A DNA stretch of 60,336 bases from an uncultured Akkermansia sp. (lineage in GTDB: Bacteria; Verrucomicrobiota; Verrucomicrobiia; Verrucomicrobiales; Akkermansiaceae). A program made the translations under genes and the position numbers. A model generated the notes under the pieces. The model ran no database searches and was not told where the DNA came from. It was given only the letters and a program-made list of their open reading frames with translations. The stretch covers positions 1-60,336 of the forward strand of contig CANQSY010000002.1 in assembly GCA_947626635.1 (NCBI GenBank). The letters are read 5' to 3'. Shown here piece by piece: positions 9,145-17,570 of the stretch (position 1 is its first letter; each line of letters opens with the position of its first letter).

Positions 9145-9582
9145 TTACGCTTGTGCAGCACCTGTCTCCGGAGCATTCTCCGCAGGTACCTGCACCAGGC
9201 GTAGCGGTGTGCGGGAAAGAAGTTCTCCATCAAGAGTCACATCCACGGAGTAGGTCCCCGTCTTCTCAAACCTCAACCCTTGGAAGTTCATAATGAGGTT
9301 GCGCGTCAGGAATGACGTCCCTTCCGGCAGCCCCACCTTCAGATCTCCCACAATCGGCATCCGCTCCTTATCCAGCGGCACCCCGTCCTCATCCACTATG
9401 GAGATCCCCAACTTATGCTCGCCCGCATCCTCCGGTACCAAGCACAACCGCAGCGCCAAAGCGCAAGCCGGATGCACTACCGGGAATTGTCGCGCGAACA
9501 ATGTGTCAAATGCTCCCTGTACACACAGCTTTCCTTGGTAGTCAGCTGCGTAATCGCAAAGTACTGAGACTTGTGTGTCCAT
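9145..9582 (-). CDS. Conserved small protein of unknown function (possibly DUF6941)
   Basis: 145 residues with no signal or membrane segment, so probably cytoplasmic. The sequence is beta-rich: it opens with VSVLCDYAADYQGKL and contains several alternating strands (LALRLCLVP, YSVDVTLDGELL). The opening and the GAFDTLF block look like a small conserved family that I believe is catalogued as DUF6941; the name is from memory and unverified. The fold would be a beta-sandwich by inspection. The gene lies between the TPR gene (same strand, 128 bases downstream) and a divergent secreted-protein gene. Confidence 0.65.
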   Translation of the reverse strand: MDTQVSVLCDYAADYQGKLCVQGAFDTLFARQFPVVHPACALALRLCLVPEDAGEHKLGISIVDEDGVPLDKERMPIVGDLKVGLPEGTSFLTRNLIMNFQGLRFEKTGTYSVDVTLDGELLSRTPLRLVQVPAENAPETGAAQA

Positions 9583-9651
9583 ATCGTCGATTGTTTTTCG
9601 TCCTTAATTGACTGTCCCCTCCATTGATGAGAGGCTTGTCGTTTCTCCTTT

Positions 9652-9681
9652 CTATCACATGTGGCGTGTAAATCAAGTCAA
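9652..9681 (-). promoter_or_regulatory. Promoter for the conserved small protein at 9582
   Basis: On the minus strand: TTGACT (9676-9681), 18-bp spacer, TGATAG (9652-9657). This predicts an untranslated leader of about 60 bases, so this gene differs from the leaderless class. Confidence 0.45.
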
Positions 9682-9867
9682 ATTCCTGTTTGCAAGTGAA
9701 AAAAACTCTTCGGCCGGGTGAGAAGGACGGTATATTTTCTCATTCTTCGGTCACATGTGGTGCCACGGTGTATCCCGGTCTCGAAGTGCGTGGAGAAACA
9801 ACAGGACCCATTTATCCCAATTCCCCGACGCAACTATCTTCACGTGTACGCATTTGCCGGGGCGAGC

Positions 9868-9896
9868 TTGCCATGGAGATGGGATTATGGTAGTAT
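9868..9896 (+). promoter_or_regulatory. Leaderless-type promoter for the secreted protein at 9903
   Basis: TTGCCA (9868-9873), 17-bp spacer ending in TGG, TAGTAT (9891-9896), six bases (GGAGAC), ATG at 9903. Confidence 0.65.
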
Positions 9897-9902
9897 GGAG
9901 AC

Positions 9903-10670
9903 ATGAGAATGAGAATCGGCAGAATAGTGATGGTAGTGATAATGGGGAGCGGGATAGCCTTAGGAGAGGCCGTGAGTGACCTAGCGCGCACGGCAGTGGA
10001 GGCGGCGCGTAGTTATGGTGCGGCTGTGAGATCCTGCGACATGGGCTGGGCCTTGGACTACATGTACCCGCCGATCAAGCGCATGTATGCGGAACAATTC
10101 TCGAACAGAACAGGGAAAGAAGCGGACAATGCCCGCCGAATCATGGGCCTCACCGAAGAAAGTCAGGAACAAGCTCGCACCCGGATTCAGGAAGGTCTCA
10201 AAGCCTTGCGTGAACACTACGTCAAGATGGGGAAAGCCATGGTTGCGTCCGGTCTGAAAATCGAATCCTTCATTGTGCAGGATCCTGTTGCTGAATATGT
10301 GGTGGCCCCACCATCCGGAGTGGTGCACGCAGTGCGGCGCGATTCGGATGGAAAGATTGCGGCGGATCAATTGCAAGGGGGCGGCGAGCGCAGTCGCTTG
10401 GTCGTTCTGCCGACGGTTCTCATCGTGAGCGGTCCGAGCCCGAGCGGCGGAGTGACCCGTGTCGAACGACGCTCCCATATCTACGCCATCCGCGATGAGG
10501 TTGTGGAGGGTCACCTCAATCGCAATGGTCTCACTTCACGCGATACACGCCTCAACAAATGGTACTTTGTGGATGGCAACACGGATATCAATACCCTGCG
10601 AGCCTTCTTCCCGCAGCTTCCCCTGCGCCTTAATCTCCCCGGCGGAGGCGAACGCATCCTGCACCAATAA
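9903..10670 (+). CDS. Secreted protein of unknown function
   Basis: 255 residues. A hydrophobic N-terminus (about 1-21) looks like a signal peptide. The mature protein starts with helices (LARTAVEAARSYGAAVRSCDMGWALDYMYPP) and ends with a beta-rich part (about 100-245) that contains KWYFVDGN, a pattern often seen in NTF2-like or similar small exported domains. I cannot name a family. The promoter spacing fixes the start at 9903. The helicase gene downstream follows in the same frame 33 bases after the stop, so the two are probably co-transcribed, though no functional link is evident. Confidence 0.65.
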   Translation: MRMRIGRIVMVVIMGSGIALGEAVSDLARTAVEAARSYGAAVRSCDMGWALDYMYPPIKRMYAEQFSNRTGKEADNARRIMGLTEESQEQARTRIQEGLKALREHYVKMGKAMVASGLKIESFIVQDPVAEYVVAPPSGVVHAVRRDSDGKIAADQLQGGGERSRLVVLPTVLIVSGPSPSGGVTRVERRSHIYAIRDEVVEGHLNRNGLTSRDTRLNKWYFVDGNTDINTLRAFFPQLPLRLNLPGGGERILHQ

Positions 10671-10703
10671 CTGCGACTGATTGAACGCCACCCCGTCTCT
10701 CGT

Positions 10704-12704
10704 GTGCTCAATCTCAGCGAACAAATTGAACATGACTTTGCTCCGGATGGCGTTCTTTCCGGCGCGCGAGGGTATGAATTCCGCCCGGAACAGCAGCAAC
10801 TCGCCGTGGCTTTCGCACGCGCCATGGAGGAGGATAGCGCCTTACTGGCAGAGGCCGGCACCGGCGTCGGCAAATCCCTTGCGTACTTGCTGCCGGCCGT
10901 GCGGTTCGCCGTAGAACAGGGACGGAAAGCTATCATCTCCACCCACACCATTAACCTGCAGGAGCAGCTCTTCGGGAAGGATATTCCTACCGCGTCCCAA
11001 GCATTGGGCATCCCCTTCAAGGCCGCACTCCTCAAAGGGCGCGCGCATTACTTGTGCCACACTCGCCTACAACGTGCCATCGACCAAGCCCAGGATCTGT
11101 TTAACCGCGATGAAATGGAGCAACTCCAACGCGTCCGCGAGTGGGCACAAGATTGCGGCGAGGGTTGGCTCTCGGATATTCCTCCGGAACTCGCCATCTC
11201 TGAAAAAGTACGCGCCCAGGTATGTAGCGAAAACCACGTATGTTCCCTGCGCAACTGCGGACCCAACTGTCCGTATCAGATTGCTCGCCGCAAGGTAGAG
11301 GAGGCAGATCTCGTCGTGCTCAACCACACGCTTTTCTTTGGATTAATGAGCATGACAGATCTCATCCGCGAGGAACAAGCGACCGAACACGACGTTGATT
11401 CACTCGGATTCATTTTCCCGCATGACTTCGTCATCCTTGATGAAGCCCACACCATCGAAGACGTGGCCTCCACGCAGTTCGGCACGGCGCTGCCTGAGTT
11501 TGAGCTTCGTCGCGACCTGTGGCGCCTTTACAACCCGCACACTCGTAAGGGCAGCCTGCGCCACGCCGCCACACCTCGTCTCCTCCAGCTCATCGAGGAA
11601 GCACAAATGGCCTGTGATGAATTCTTTGATCGCGCCTTCAAGGACTCTCAACTCGCAGCCAACGAAGCTGCGCAAATACGTTTGCGCAGTCCCCTTTGGA
11701 CAGAAGACATCCTTACCTCTCCCCTCGCTGACCTGGAGGAAGAGGTTCTCGACATGGCTCGCGGCGAAGAAAATGAAATCACCCGTGCGGAGCTTATGGA
11801 CACTGCTACCCGCCTGCTCGCCTACAGAAACGCCGCAGAGGATCTTATCAACCTTCGTCACGAGGGCGAGGCCGTATACTGGGCGGAAGGCGCAGGCGAC
11901 CGCACATCCCGTCGTTACCTTACCCTGCGCTCTGCCATCGTCAATGTAGCGCCTGTACTGCGAGAGAAGCTCTTTGAAAGCGGAAGGTGTTGCATCTGCA
12001 CAAGCGCTACCCTCTCCGCCGGCTCCATGGGAACGACCTACTTCGCCGGACGCGTCGGCGCCGAGTCCGCGCAAGCTTTACGCATCGGCAGTCCATTCGA
12101 CTATTCGCGCCAAATGCAGGTTACCGTGGCGCGCAGCATGCCCTCTCCGCTCGAGGAAGAATACGAAACTGCCCTCTTCAAGACCATTTGCCTCGCCCTG
12201 GAGAAGACGTGCGGTCATGCCTTCGTCCTTTTTACGAGCTACCGTACCCTGCGCAATATAGCGGAGCAATTGCGTCCTTTTTGTGCGGAGAAAGGCTGGC
12301 CATTGCTGGTGCAAGGCGATGGAATCAACCGCACGGATATGCTCAATGCTTTTCGCCGTCAAACCGGTAGTGTCCTACTCGGCACAGACAGTTTCTGGAT
12401 GGGGGTCGATGTCCCCGGCGATGCCCTCACGCACGTCATTTTGACCAAGCTTCCCTTTGACTCTCCCTCCGATCCCCTCGTTGAGGCGCGCTCCAATGAC
12501 ATGGTGGCCAACGGTCGCAGCCCCTTCTACGAGTACTCCCTTCCTCAAGCCATCCTCAAGTTTCGTCAAGGTGTCGGTCGCCTCATTCGTTCCCAATCTG
12601 ACCACGGCCACATCACCCTTTTGGATTCACGACTCTGCTCAAAGTCGTACGGTCGCCTTTTCATACAGGCTCTTCCACCGGGAGCTCCCGTCTCATATAT
12701 GTAA
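10704..12704 (+). CDS. dinG: ATP-dependent helicase, DinG/XPD (Rad3) type
   Basis: 666 residues from a GTG at 10704. Superfamily 2 helicase motifs are present: Walker A in AEAGTGVGKSLAY (about residues 48-60), a DEAH box in ILDEAHTIED, and motif VI in FRQGVGRLIRS near the C-terminus. Four cysteines between motifs I and II (a CHTRL context, then CSENHVCSLRNCGPNC) match the iron-sulfur cluster of XPD/DinG proteins. It would unwind DNA with 5'-3' polarity and resolve R-loops or recombination intermediates. It lacks the N-terminal exonuclease domain of Gram-positive DinG. No upstream ATG is available after the preceding stop, so GTG is the best start. It converges with dnaE. Confidence 0.88.
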   Translation: MLNLSEQIEHDFAPDGVLSGARGYEFRPEQQQLAVAFARAMEEDSALLAEAGTGVGKSLAYLLPAVRFAVEQGRKAIISTHTINLQEQLFGKDIPTASQALGIPFKAALLKGRAHYLCHTRLQRAIDQAQDLFNRDEMEQLQRVREWAQDCGEGWLSDIPPELAISEKVRAQVCSENHVCSLRNCGPNCPYQIARRKVEEADLVVLNHTLFFGLMSMTDLIREEQATEHDVDSLGFIFPHDFVILDEAHTIEDVASTQFGTALPEFELRRDLWRLYNPHTRKGSLRHAATPRLLQLIEEAQMACDEFFDRAFKDSQLAANEAAQIRLRSPLWTEDILTSPLADLEEEVLDMARGEENEITRAELMDTATRLLAYRNAAEDLINLRHEGEAVYWAEGAGDRTSRRYLTLRSAIVNVAPVLREKLFESGRCCICTSATLSAGSMGTTYFAGRVGAESAQALRIGSPFDYSRQMQVTVARSMPSPLEEEYETALFKTICLALEKTCGHAFVLFTSYRTLRNIAEQLRPFCAEKGWPLLVQGDGINRTDMLNAFRRQTGSVLLGTDSFWMGVDVPGDALTHVILTKLPFDSPSDPLVEARSNDMVANGRSPFYEYSLPQAILKFRQGVGRLIRSQSDHGHITLLDSRLCSKSYGRLFIQALPPGAPVSYM

Positions 12705-12740
12705 CCCTCCTTTTGTCCCCTCGTTCATTGGACGTTTGGG

Positions 12741-15700
12741 TCAGGAATAGAGGGAAAGTTCCCTGTCAAGTTCAGGTGAAGGAGAAACGGCAAAGTTGGC
12801 AGGAAGTTCAAGTTGAGCTTCGTTACCGAGGGAGTTCCGAAAGGTGATACGGACGGGGACATTGCCGGGGTGGCGGGAAAGGACACTGCGGATGAGGTGA
12901 ATATCGCCCAGATCGTGGCGGGTAGTAAGCAGAGAGATATCGTAGAAAGAGCGCTCTTTGTCGTGCTTCTTTTGGGGACGAGGGGCAATTTGTTCTATGT
13001 AGTTGGCAGAGACGCGTTTACTGCCCGGGTTGCGTTCATCTTCGGAGATACGGGCACGGAAGCGGACGAAGTTACCTTCGGTAAGAAGCCCTTCTGTGTC
13101 GGCTGCGTTGGCGTATGCATCGGACCAGAGCACGACCTCCGTACTCCCGGTAAAATCTTCAATGGAGAGCACAGCGAAGCGCTGAGCGGCATTTTTTTTA
13201 CTGGTACGGATAGTAATTGATCGAATCATGCCGGCCATTTCCTTTTGCCTAGACATGTCATCCTGGGAAAGTTCCGGAAGAGAGCCAATGGACGTATAAC
13301 GCGGCAGGTCAATGATTCCGCGCATGGAGTCCAAGGGATTGCCGGTAAAATATGCGCCGGTAAGATTTTTTTCCTGGTCGAGTCGTTGATCTTTAGGCCA
13401 TTCAGCGATACGCAGTTCAGTGGATTTGGTATCGCTCATGGTGGTACTCATATCGAAGAGAGCCATTTGTCCTGCTTCGTTGTCGCGGTGCACGGTGGCT
13501 GCTCCATTGAGGCAACGATCGATGGACTCAAAGATCTGCGCGCGCGCCTCATGGGTCCAGTCAAAAGCGCCACACTGCACAAGAACCTCAATTTGGTTGC
13601 GTCGCGTATTTTGAGGAGGTATGCGCAGACAAAAATCTTCCAGACTTTTGAAGGGACCGTGGTGGAGGCGTTCCTCGACGATGCTGTTGACCGTATCTGA
13701 GCCGAGACTCTTCACGGCGGCAAGACCAAAACGGACGGCGAGGCGCCCGTTGGGCATGACCTCGGGCTGGAATTTTACCTCAGAATGGTTCACACAAGGA
13801 CCAAGCACCTCAATCCCCATGCGGTGAGCCTCCTGAATGAACAGCCCGATTTTCTCGCTCGTCGCTTCGTTGGACATAAGTCCGCAGAGAAACTCCACGG
13901 GAAAATGAGCTTTGAGGTAAGCGGTCCAGTAGGAAATATGTCCGTAGCAAGCGGAATGCGATTTATTGAAACCATAGCCGGCAAATTTCTGAATCTTATC
14001 GAAAATGGCATTGGCCGTTTTTTCATCGATATCGTTGGTTTCCTTGCATCCGCGCACAAAGCGAGCCCGTTGCTCACGCATCTCTCGCTCATCCTTATGT
14101 CCCATGGCGCGGCGCAGCAGGTCAGCGCCGCCAAGGCTGTACCCGGCCAAACGTTTCGCTGCCTCCTGAACCTGCTCCTGGTAGATCATGACGCCGTAAG
14201 TGGGACCTGCCACCTCTTCCAACAGGGGATGTTCATATTCCGCTATCTTTTCCCCCTTCTTAACGGCTACCATATCCTTAATGAATTCCATGGCTCCGGG
14301 GCGATAGAGCGCCAGTAGGGCGATGATATCGTCAATCTTGTCGATGCCGTAGCGCCGACAAGTATCCACCATACCCCCGGATTCCAACTGGAACACTCCC
14401 ATCGTGTCGCCCCGATTCAACAAAGCCAATGTATCGGCATCATCAATATCCACCTCGTCGTACCGAAAGTCAGGCACCCGACGGCGGACATAAGTCTCCG
14501 CATCTTTCATCACGGTGAGGGTCTTGAGTCCCAAGAAGTCCATCTTGAGCAACCCCGCGTTGTATATGGCATCCATATCGCACTGCGCGACCACTTCACC
14601 CTTCGGGTTACCGAGATCGTCACGGGTCAATGCCACGTACTCATCCAGCGCGCGATCACCGATAACGACCCCCGCTGCGTGCATACCCACGTTACGAATG
14701 GTTCCTTCCAACTTGCGAGCGTACTTCCACACTTCACCATATTTGGGATCTTCAACAATATGGCGAAGATCTTCACTGGCTTTATAGCTGCTGTCGAGGG
14801 TGACCTTGGGTCCGCTCTCGATGAGTTTAGCGATCCGGTCGCTGTCGGAATAAGGAAGGTCGAGAACACGCGCTACATCACGAATGACCAATTTGGCACC
14901 CATGGTACCGTAAGTAATAATGTGCGTGACAGCCCGCTCGCCGTACTTTTGGCGCACATAGTCGATGACCTCCGAGCGGCGGCTTTGGCAGAAGTCAATG
15001 TCAATATCCGGGGGGCTAACGCGTTCAGGGTTTAGAAAGCGCTCGAAAAGAAGACCGAAATTGATCGGGTCGATATTCGTGATGCGCATGCAGTAGGCAA
15101 CGAGCGAACCGGCAGCCGAGCCGCGTCCCGGACCTACAGGGATATCGTGATCCTTCGCCCAGTTGATAAAATCGGCGGTAATGAGGAAGTAGCTGGCAAA
15201 GCGCAGCTGGTTGATGATACCTAATTCCTTTTCCAGCCGTTCCAGCAGCACCGGGTCGTTTTTCGCGCGCTCCTCACCGTACCTCTGCGCAAGCCCCTTG
15301 TAGCATATTTTGCGCAGGTATTCCTCCCGTGGCGTTCCATCCGGGGTAGCGAACTCAGGGTAACGCGCGGTGGACGTGGGGTCCAGTTTGATGGAGGTGT
15401 TACAGCGCTGGGCAATGCGCACAGTATTATCGTAAGCATCGGGATATTCCGGGAAGAGTTCACGCATCTCCTCTTCACTTTTCAGGTACGAACTACTTGG
15501 GTAGTGGATGCGTTTTTTATCTTGGCGCTTATTTCCCGTGCCCACACAGATGAGGATATCGTGTGCATCGTGGTCGGCGGCGTTGAGAAAGTGGGCGTCA
15601 TTGGTCACCACGAGGGGGACATTGTGCTTACGCGCGAGTCGCACAAGTTCCGGAGTACAGCGCTGCTCATCGGCCAACTCGTGATCCTGCAGCTCCACAA

Positions 15701-16265
15701 ACAAATTGTTCTCCCCGAATATATCTTTTAATTCCAGCAGTACTTCTTCCGCCTTCTCGGGCTGTCCCTGAAGAATCCACTCCTGCATCGGACCTGAAAC
15801 ACATCCCGTCAAGCAGATCAATCCCCGGCTCAATTCCCGCAACGTCGCCTTATCAACCCGCGGCTTGTAATAAAAACCTTCCAAGTGTCCACGAGATACT
15901 ATTTTGACGAGATTGGACCAACCGATGTTGTTTTCGCAGAGCAGAACAAGATGCGTGTAGTTCTTCCTACCGGGTATCTGCTTTTTTACATCGAGGGGTG
16001 TAGCCGAAAGATAAATTTCACACCCTAAGATAGGTTTGAAATAAGGTTTTTTTTCGTCCGGATGCTGCTCATTCCATTGACGAATCCCCTTGTTGTGCTT
16101 CTTCACATTGACCATGAATTCGATCGCGGCAAACACGTTCCCGTGATCCGTGATCGCCACTGAATTCATCCCCATCTCCGCGCATTTCTCGATCAAATCT
16201 TTCGTCCGTATCATCCCATCCAACAGGGAATATTCCGTGTGTACGTGAAGATGAGCAAATGCCAT
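12741..16265 (-). CDS. dnaE: DNA polymerase III alpha subunit
   Basis: 1174 residues, the usual length for DnaE. The N-terminal PHP domain opens with HLHVHTEYS. Palm-domain catalytic aspartates sit in PPDIDIDFCQ (about residues 414-423) and in MDFLGLKTLT (about 575). Fingers, a helix-hairpin-helix region and a C-terminal OB fold (MAGMIRSITIRTSKKN onward) follow. It is the replicative polymerase; the beta clamp gene dnaN lies 2.6 kb away and holB at 32.5 kb. The promoter -10 ends six bases before the ATG, confirming the start. Confidence 0.97.
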   Translation of the reverse strand: MAFAHLHVHTEYSLLDGMIRTKDLIEKCAEMGMNSVAITDHGNVFAAIEFMVNVKKHNKGIRQWNEQHPDEKKPYFKPILGCEIYLSATPLDVKKQIPGRKNYTHLVLLCENNIGWSNLVKIVSRGHLEGFYYKPRVDKATLRELSRGLICLTGCVSGPMQEWILQGQPEKAEEVLLELKDIFGENNLFVELQDHELADEQRCTPELVRLARKHNVPLVVTNDAHFLNAADHDAHDILICVGTGNKRQDKKRIHYPSSSYLKSEEEMRELFPEYPDAYDNTVRIAQRCNTSIKLDPTSTARYPEFATPDGTPREEYLRKICYKGLAQRYGEERAKNDPVLLERLEKELGIINQLRFASYFLITADFINWAKDHDIPVGPGRGSAAGSLVAYCMRITNIDPINFGLLFERFLNPERVSPPDIDIDFCQSRRSEVIDYVRQKYGERAVTHIITYGTMGAKLVIRDVARVLDLPYSDSDRIAKLIESGPKVTLDSSYKASEDLRHIVEDPKYGEVWKYARKLEGTIRNVGMHAAGVVIGDRALDEYVALTRDDLGNPKGEVVAQCDMDAIYNAGLLKMDFLGLKTLTVMKDAETYVRRRVPDFRYDEVDIDDADTLALLNRGDTMGVFQLESGGMVDTCRRYGIDKIDDIIALLALYRPGAMEFIKDMVAVKKGEKIAEYEHPLLEEVAGPTYGVMIYQEQVQEAAKRLAGYSLGGADLLRRAMGHKDEREMREQRARFVRGCKETNDIDEKTANAIFDKIQKFAGYGFNKSHSACYGHISYWTAYLKAHFPVEFLCGLMSNEATSEKIGLFIQEAHRMGIEVLGPCVNHSEVKFQPEVMPNGRLAVRFGLAAVKSLGSDTVNSIVEERLHHGPFKSLEDFCLRIPPQNTRRNQIEVLVQCGAFDWTHEARAQIFESIDRCLNGAATVHRDNEAGQMALFDMSTTMSDTKSTELRIAEWPKDQRLDQEKNLTGAYFTGNPLDSMRGIIDLPRYTSIGSLPELSQDDMSRQKEMAGMIRSITIRTSKKNAAQRFAVLSIEDFTGSTEVVLWSDAYANAADTEGLLTEGNFVRFRARISEDERNPGSKRVSANYIEQIAPRPQKKHDKERSFYDISLLTTRHDLGDIHLIRSVLSRHPGNVPVRITFRNSLGNEAQLELPANFAVSPSPELDRELSLYS

Positions 16266-16271
16266 GTCCTT

Positions 16272-16300
16272 ACTCTACCACATCCTCAGCAAAATAGCAA
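16272..16300 (-). promoter_or_regulatory. Leaderless-type promoter of dnaE
   Basis: On the minus strand: TTGCTA (16295-16300), 17-bp spacer ending in TGG, TAGAGT (16272-16277), six bases, ATG at 16265. Confidence 0.7.
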
Positions 16301-16366
16301 ATGCCAATACATGACATGGACGAAAGATGTTTTGTCACCTCGCATTTCGCTTGGAGGAAGAACCGT

Positions 16367-16394
16367 GATCGGACATAATGAGTGTGCCGAACGG
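16367..16394 (+). repeat. Partial copy of the insertion-sequence-end-like repeat
   Basis: This 28-bp stretch (ATCGGACATAATGAGTGTGC in its centre) matches the start of the 76-bp repeat at 60261-60336 in the same orientation, and lies inverted relative to the copy at 16628-16703. The two copies enclose about 340 bp, like the ends of a small or decayed element. Confidence 0.55.
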
Positions 16395-16452
16395 TTGGCG
16401 TCGCCAGGGGAGGGCAGGATGATTTCATCGATTGCACCTACCCTCGTTTCTC

Positions 16453-16614
16453 CTAATCAGATATGTTCTCTCGCCTCGTTAATCGTTCGTAAAACTTATC
16501 AAGCATTACTTTGAGCTTCACCGAGATTTTCACAAAGTTACACTCCTGCGCCGTTGCCTTGATGCGCTGTATGTTTTTTTTGAGCTCTCTATTCACCAAC
16601 ACTCTGCACGGCAC
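16453..16614 (-). CDS. Possible small basic protein inside the repeat-bounded segment
   Basis: A 53-residue frame starting at a GTG (16614) encodes a Lys-rich helical peptide (RELKKNIQRIKATAQE, then KLKVMLDKFYERL). A -35-like TTGGAC in the flanking repeat and a -10-like TAATAT lie just upstream, so the repeat could drive it. It lies between two inverted repeat copies. I recognise no family. It may be a passenger gene, a transposase remnant or chance; confidence is low. Confidence 0.25.
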   Translation of the reverse strand: MPCRVLVNRELKKNIQRIKATAQECNFVKISVKLKVMLDKFYERLTRRENISD

Positions 16615-16627
16615 ACAGATATTATGG

Positions 16628-16703
16628 TACACTATTTCTGTCCAATTGATAATTCCTATGTCCTCTTTCCCCTCGTTCGGTGCACATATTTTTGTCCGAT
16701 TGC
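16628..16703 (-). repeat. 76-bp dispersed repeat, copy 1 (inverted relative to copy at 60261)
   Basis: The reverse complement matches 60261-60336 without gaps, with six mismatches in 76 bases. Inside it, a motif of the form ATYGGACARAAAT...GTGYA occurs twice. Repeated short motifs at an end, with an outward promoter-like sequence, suggest an IS21-type terminus. Confidence 0.75.
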
Positions 16704-16730
16704 GGATCCACATTATTGCCCTGTTTTTTC

Positions 16731-16759
16731 TTTACTTCTACGGAGGGAGCGGCTAGACT
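16731..16759 (+). promoter_or_regulatory. Leaderless-type promoter for the secreted protein at 16767
   Basis: TTTACT (16731-16736), 17-bp spacer, TAGACT (16754-16759), seven bases, ATG at 16767. Confidence 0.5.
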
Positions 16760-16766
16760 GTCGAAT

Positions 16767-17570
16767 ATGAGTCGTAGAAGCATAATGGGCATCGTTGCCT
16801 TTATGGCATTGTTGTTCGTCCCGATAAATGGTCAGGATGTTGTTCAACCGGACGCAACGTCGGCAGCGGTGGAGCACCAAAAGACGGATGGTGTCTGCGA
16901 GGAGATCAAGTTAATGGGGAAACTGCTGAAAGAAGTTCGCGAAGTGCTGTCAACCATTCAGGATGCGGAGGGGGCTGTTGACAAAGTAAAGACCGTGCGC
17001 GAGAAGTTCGTGCATATCGACGAATGGGCTAGCAAGATTCATGGTGAGCTATCGCCGCAGGACGAGGAATTGTTGACATCGTTGACTCTCGAAATCGGAC
17101 AGGAACTCAAACGCCTCGCCGAAAACGATTGCTACGGCGTTGAAGAGGTGGAAAAAATGGTGGATGGAATGACCTTCTTTTTTAACTTGGACGCTCTGAC
17201 ACCACCTCCGGCTATGGCAACAGATGAGCAACGAGAGCAGATCAGCAAGCGGCTGGCCGAAAGAATGGAGCAGATAGCTGACTACATTGCAGAGGTTGCA
17301 ACGAGCGGATTGGGTTTGACTCGAGAATCAGCGTGGGTGATGAAAGGGGATACCGCTAAGGTTGTTTCCGAGGAATATGCGGTGCTGGGTATGTTGGGAT
17401 TATCGCGACCAGAATCGCAGTCCCTGATGAAAAACGATGGTAAGGTTTATGATGTCCAGCATTTGACCACGAAGGTGGAGGGAGGAAAGAAGGTCCAGAT
17501 TGAAATGTGGTTCGATATTACCGCATACTGGAATAATCCTAATAAATTTGAAGACGACAGCCATGAATAG
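16767..17570 (+). CDS. Secreted helical protein, paralogue of the protein at 1804
   Basis: 267 residues from the ATG at 16767. The N-terminus has a signal peptide (about 1-24, before QDVV). The mature part is acidic and helical, then carries the blocks GLTRESAWVM, LGMLGLSRP and IEMWFDIT that it shares in the same order with the protein at 1804. The proteins differ in the N-terminal half and in the C-terminal tail (this one lacks the Glu-rich tail). The stop codon lies inside the first codons of leuB, an 8-base overlap, so leuB translation may be coupled to it. Envelope location inferred; function unknown. Confidence 0.75.
   Translation: MSRRSIMGIVAFMALLFVPINGQDVVQPDATSAAVEHQKTDGVCEEIKLMGKLLKEVREVLSTIQDAEGAVDKVKTVREKFVHIDEWASKIHGELSPQDEELLTSLTLEIGQELKRLAENDCYGVEEVEKMVDGMTFFFNLDALTPPPAMATDEQREQISKRLAERMEQIADYIAEVATSGLGLTRESAWVMKGDTAKVVSEEYAVLGMLGLSRPESQSLMKNDGKVYDVQHLTTKVEGGKKVQIEMWFDITAYWNNPNKFEDDSHE

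Larger units (their letters stand above)
9583..9902. other. Intergenic region with two divergent promoters
   Basis: No gene is visible. It holds a minus-strand promoter at 9652-9681 and a plus-strand promoter at 9868-9896. Two copies of TCACATGTGG occur about 95 bases apart (near 9656 and 9750); the palindromic core CACATGTG could be an operator, but nothing else supports this. Confidence 0.5.
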
